From: Pempheris klunzingeri
Lineage: Eukaryota > Chordata > Actinopteri > Acropomatiformes > Pempheridae
Direction of reading: 5' to 3'
Assembly (NCBI RefSeq): GCF_042242105.1
Contig: NC_092027.1
Location: forward strand, 15,270,721 to 15,334,720
DNA length: 64,000 nt
The notes under the pieces are model-generated. The model was not told the DNA's origin, made no database searches, and was given only the letters and a program-made list of their open reading frames with translations. How positions within the stretch are numbered: the stretch's first letter is position 1; every line of letters begins with the position of its first letter. Positions 59,596 to 64,000 of the stretch are shown piece after piece. Both the position numbers and the translations under genes were made by a program.

Positions 59596-62500
59596 TGAAC
59601 TTCCAGTTAATCATGTTCATTTGCTCATCACAGTGCAGCTCATGTTGCACTCTCTTCCTCAAGTGCACGACTCTACACATCCTATCATTATTTGTGGTGA
59701 TGCACAAGTCCATATGGAGCCTCCTGTCAGAGTGACACACATCACAAGGTCCCACTCGTTTATCAGCCCTTCATTGCACTGACGTGTGTGTGTCCCCACC
59801 AATGTGGTGAAAAGGCAAAAAGCCTGAAACTCCAATATGACATAATGCTTTATAATAAACACATTGTGTGTACACATGCATGAGCATGTGCAAATTTTTT
59901 TTGTCTGTTCCCACCACCACGCAGAAAGAAATAACCACAGGCTCAGTTTAGCACTACAGGGGAGGCTGCAGTCCTCTGATGTACAATTGTCACTTAAAGT
60001 CCAAATAATGGCCACATTATGGCCAAGTGTCGCATTATTGATAGTGCTTGGAAGAGCTCAGCCACCGAGGTCTCCCAAAAGTCTTACTCAGCGTTGTGAT
60101 GATGATCAACTTATTAAATTTCATTTGATTGTTCAGCCACTTTCCCCCATGAGATCTTTTTCTGTTTTGTGGAGCCGCTCGCAGAGCACACCACATCGTG
60201 AGATATTGTTTAAAATGATTTAATAAGCACTTTGTTTTACGACGGAGTGTTATTATTTTATGACCCTCTCGGCAGCCAATGGCTTTGCAGATCAGTCCAA
60301 TTCTCTCCACACCTCATTTTATTTTACTGCGCGCTGGTCGCTTTACTGCTCGGCAACAGCGGTGGCTGAAAGTGACAGGAAAAGTTGTGTCCCTGCTTTC
60401 CCAGAGAATTATCAAAAAGACTTCAGAGCAGATTATAAGAAAAAGCCTGTTCCCACAGTCACACTGGAGTTACATCACTCAGCAAGCAGCGTGCAGCCAT
60501 TTACAGCGGGATTGGCTTGAAGTCTTCTGCCATGATCAGCTCACAGGCTTGATGGGGATTTGACATCTGTGGGGGTAACTGGTGATGTGGGTGCACAGTT
60601 AGGGTGTGTCTGCTTATGTATGTTGGCCGGTTGGTGTGTGCACCTGTGATAGAGCACCTCATTGCTGCAGTGATGTATCCTCATTATGCCCCCGTCCCAT
60701 GACCGTCACACCCAGCCCACTGGTCCTCTCCTGGGGGACTCGGGAGTCTGGGCTTCCCCTTCTCTCCGCTCCTCTGTCTCCCTGCCCTTCTGATTCCAAC
60801 CCCCCCATCCCCCAATCTGCAGTCGCGCTGAGTCGTCCTGCTGACTGCTGCTGACCAGTGGCTGAGATTTGGTGATGTTAACTGAAAAACAGAAGCTTAC
60901 ATTTCAGGGGTACAACAGGCTGGATTAAGGGTCATGTGGAATGAATAAACAGGGCTGGACCCAAAGAAATCATGATGGGGTAATGGTGCTCTTTGCTGCT
61001 CCTGTGTCTGACTTCCTTCCTGGCTCGATCTGCTCTGTGCAGCTTGATGCTGTAATGGCTAAAATGGATTAGCCGCATATTTTAAGAGGAGCAGAGCAGA
61101 GAGCCACTTCTGGGATGTTTCTGAAATGCGCTGCTGTGCATCTGGTGGAATCACAAGCATTGTAGAGAGTCACTGACCGCAGTCGTCTTTCAGCAGCCAC
61201 GTCGCAGACAAAACACAATGCAGACGTGCTCGGTCCTGATGCATGCATGAGGTGCATTTGTTTAGTCGTTACAGTTCCTTACGATCACCAGCTCTCAGTT
61301 CTTTAGCAATTCACAGGAGAATATCAGCCAAAATTCTCTTTGTAAGCAATTAAGCTGCTGCTGACAGGTAATGGGTAAATTATCTTATTAGGGGAATTAC
61401 TGATGTGTGAACAGAATATTAGTTTCTTTCATGTTGTTGGTGTATATACTTATTCACACCTCACATCAACAGCATCAATTTTTCTATGTGTCGAGTGAGC
61501 TTTGTTATTTCTTATGAACTGTGTGAGTATTGGCTGGGCTGTACTGTTTGTCTGCCAACATGTCTGCCGTCGAGAGTTATTTCACCCTCATTTTATGTTG
61601 ACAGTTCAGAAAGACACTGTGCCTTGAGGATGTTGCTGAGACCTCTGATTTAAGGTCTGAGGGTGTAATTCTCTATGAACATTCATTGAAGGAAGACACG
61701 TTTACTACAAATGTGTTTTGTGTATTAATGTCATGCAACGATTATGCCCACTTGAAAGATGTAGGAATGTTCTTGCCTCATTTGTGGTAATAAATTATGT
61801 AGGTGAATTAGTTTACAGATTTATTTCATTGTAAAGTAAGGAGGTTCCCCCCAAAAAAATCATGCCAAGGGCCAGCCTGACTAAACACATCACATCTTAG
61901 CAACCACAGCACAACAGGCCTGTCAAGATTTGGGTTTCTCTGCATGTTAATGTTGTTGATGTGAATGGGGCATTAGTAAGAGCGATACTCAACATTTAAA
62001 GGGTATGGAAGGAGGTGTGTGCAACTGTTAACATGTGCAGTTTTATTGTATTTGGGGAATATGATTTGAAAATACTAAAAGCTGTATTTTTTTAAATGTT
62101 TACACTGCAATGCAAAAAAAATGCTGCTTATTCCTTTATATATAAAACTAGATTGCACCTTGAACACGAACATGATGGGTGGGATTGCAGTGACATTAAC
62201 CTGTAGATGTTTCCTCACAGTATTTTCATATATTACTGAAAAGCCAAAATGGATTGCAGTCACATTTATTTTCAAATTTAACTACATAACTCTGTTACGT
62301 GTATCCAGTTACTCCCCAACACTGACTGCCCCTTGTGTCTGGGGCCCGTTAGCTTTAGCCTCAGTCTCTTAGGATGATATAAGACATGTAGCCATCACCA
62401 GCGTAATAAAGATCCCTTTTACAAGAAAATGATTTGGGGTTTTCTTAAAGCCAGCCAAAGGAGGAGATAGCGGGAGATAGTGGTACCAGATAGTGAGGGC

Positions 62501-62632
62501 ATCAGAAGAGGAGCTAAGAGCCTGTGCTTAGTGCCTTAATGGATGATCTGAAAGTACACTCATACTGTTTGGCTGGGAGCAGACCTCCCTAGAAACTATA
62601 AAACTATTGTGACTGACAAGGTGGAGTCAGCT
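59596..62632. other. Intergenic, no gene recognised
   Basis: Several short open frames have no recognisable domain, splice structure or start context. The block at 60640-60850 is C-rich. I see nothing else that can be supported. Confidence 0.45.
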
Positions 62633-62884
62633 CTGTGTGTGTGCATGTCTTTGTATATTTGTGAGAACAAATTTTGGTTTTGTTATTCCTGTCTGGTCCT
62701 CACAACTTCCTCAAGTACTATTTGTGGGTTAAGATTTGGTTTTAAGGTTAGAATTAGGTCAGGGTAAGGATTGGGGTTAGGTTTAGTTGTGATGGGATAA
62801 GGTTTGAGTAAGGGGCCAGGGTATGCATTATGTCAGTGAGTGTCCTTACAGCTATAGAGACACAAGAATGTGTGTGTTTGTGTT
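62633..62884. repeat. Teleost dispersed repeat with GGTTAGGGT-like core
   Basis: The order GTGAGAACAAATTTTGG, GGTCCTCACAACTTCCT, a GGTTAGAATTAGGTCAGGGTAAGG-type core, GCATTATGTCAGTGAGTGTCC and a flanking TGTGTGTG run matches, from memory, an abundant fish interspersed repeat. It contains no coding sequence. Confidence 0.55.
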
Positions 62885-64000
62885 CATTTAATCATCAATC
62901 ATTTATCATTAATGATTCAACAGAAAAAAACATGCTGGTTTTGATTTGTGTGCTTCTGTGTGATTGTTTTGGCTAACTGACTTTACCTTGTATATATGCA
63001 AGCTAACAATAAGATATATATAGAAGATATATATTAGCTAAAGATCATTTAGCAAAATACAAGATATATATCTTGTACTTAGCTCCCTGAATTTAATGAC
63101 TGAATTTGAGGTAAAACATTTTCTTATTTACATAAGAAATGCACTTATTTCTCTTACCAGTTACTGATTTATATGTATCTGTTGAGAGTAACTTGGGTCT
63201 ACTGTGGCGAACAAGAAGCGATGTGTTTTGATTTTGGCAGAAGCCACAGTGGTTTGCGGGGAATCAATCAAAGGAGAGCTGCTTAGTTAGCATGTTGAAA
63301 CAATAGAAAGCAGGACTGAAGGCTTAAGTGGAGTTAGCGCCAGCCCTCAAATGTAGAGATGAGTGTAGCTGGTGCTGAGCTCAATTCCAAACATGGCAAC
63401 AAAATTAAAACAACGTAATCTCAGATTACCACTTAAATCAACAAAATGTCCTCACGGTGTGTGTTGTGTAATATGTGTGCGATCTTAGTACAATCACATA
63501 TTTACTCTGTAAAAACGTTTCAATCACATTTTAATGCAAACTTATCTTAAAAGCAGTCAGATCAACCTGAAAGCAGTGAACAAATGTAGATGAATGGCAA
63601 ACCAGTTTAATACGACAGACAGACTGACGCTGACAGACCCGTGGCGTCTTCAGGTTGTGAGTCACAGACCAGGAACCCAGACTGAGGGGGCAGAGGGCAT
63701 AACGAGTGCGTCCATAACAAGGGAGGGCTGTTTTGGTCAGAGAGGGAGGAAGAGTTTAAGGACGAGAGGCTATAGGGAATCCTTGTTTTATGGATCTGTG
63801 TTTGTGATTTGTTTGTCTGTTGTGCTGAGGAAGGAAGAAATGATTAAGATTCTATAAACCAGGACAGATCAGAGAATGAAATGAAATGAAGGACAAAGGA
63901 GAACGAGACAAAGAGACTGTGGGATCGAGGGCTGTAGAGATCAAGAGAAAGATGGAGGTAAGGAAGGAGGATACGGTTTATGGTGATGCTCTGTTTGTGA
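62885..64000. other. Intergenic, no gene recognised
   Basis: Mixed AT-rich sequence with a perfect 20-bp palindrome (TACAAGATAT/ATATCTTGTA, 63058-63077) next to related ATATATA motifs. The terminal A/G-rich stretch (63820-64000) shows no gene. Confidence 0.45.

Overview
The window is a vertebrate genomic segment holding the posterior half of a HoxA cluster with its flanking even-skipped homologue. All five Hox genes lie on the minus strand: hoxa7a, hoxa9a, hoxa10a, hoxa11a and hoxa13a, from left to right. evx1 lies on the plus strand at the 5' (posterior) end of the cluster. The compact spacing (five Hox genes in about 36 kb), the absence of hoxa6, the teleost-style proteins (hoxa13a without the mammalian polyalanine tracts) and several fish-type repeats point to a ray-finned, probably percomorph teleost and to the HoxAa duplicate. 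I could not run a search, so species and paralogue letter are inference from recognised sequence.

Layout. 1-5.2 kb is the flank on the hoxa5 side, with a candidate CCAAT/TATA promoter and spliced 5' exon on the minus strand (about 3.28-3.71 kb), followed by the hoxa7a 3' UTR. hoxa7a is 5.2-6.8 kb, hoxa9a 10.7-11.9 kb, a mir-196 hairpin 14.85-14.93 kb, hoxa10a 16.3-18.2 kb, hoxa11a 24.0-25.8 kb and hoxa13a 40.0-41.3 kb. The hoxa11a-hoxa13a interval contains a 4.3-kb DNA transposon-like element (33.2-37.5 kb). It carries a multi-exon, apparently decayed cargo gene and a 415-bp fold-back element with perfectly matching 105-bp arms. 41.3-50.4 kb is the hoxa13a-evx1 regulatory interval. evx1 has three exons (50.4-53.0 kb). 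53-64 kb is downstream flank with candidate conserved elements and dispersed fish repeats but no recognisable gene.

All five Hox genes have the two-exon Hox structure with a phase-1 intron just upstream of the homeobox, and every predicted splice junction restores a continuous reading frame. evx1 has the Evx intron inside the homeobox, between homeodomain residues 45 and 46. I find no stop or frameshift in any of the six homeobox genes.

The genes appear linked by a local miRNA circuit. mir-196 is transcribed from the same strand between hoxa10a and hoxa9a. Two perfect 8-mer seed sites lie in the presumptive 3' UTR of hoxa7a and two more in that of hoxa9a. A candidate alternative first exon just upstream of mir-196 (15110-15293) ends in a donor whose phase fits hoxa9a exon 2, so mir-196 could lie in an intron of a long hoxa9a transcript. 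The least explained items are this alternative exon, a 37-codon exon-like ORF antisense in the hoxa13a intron, a GC-rich first-exon-like block upstream of evx1, and several perfect inverted repeats.
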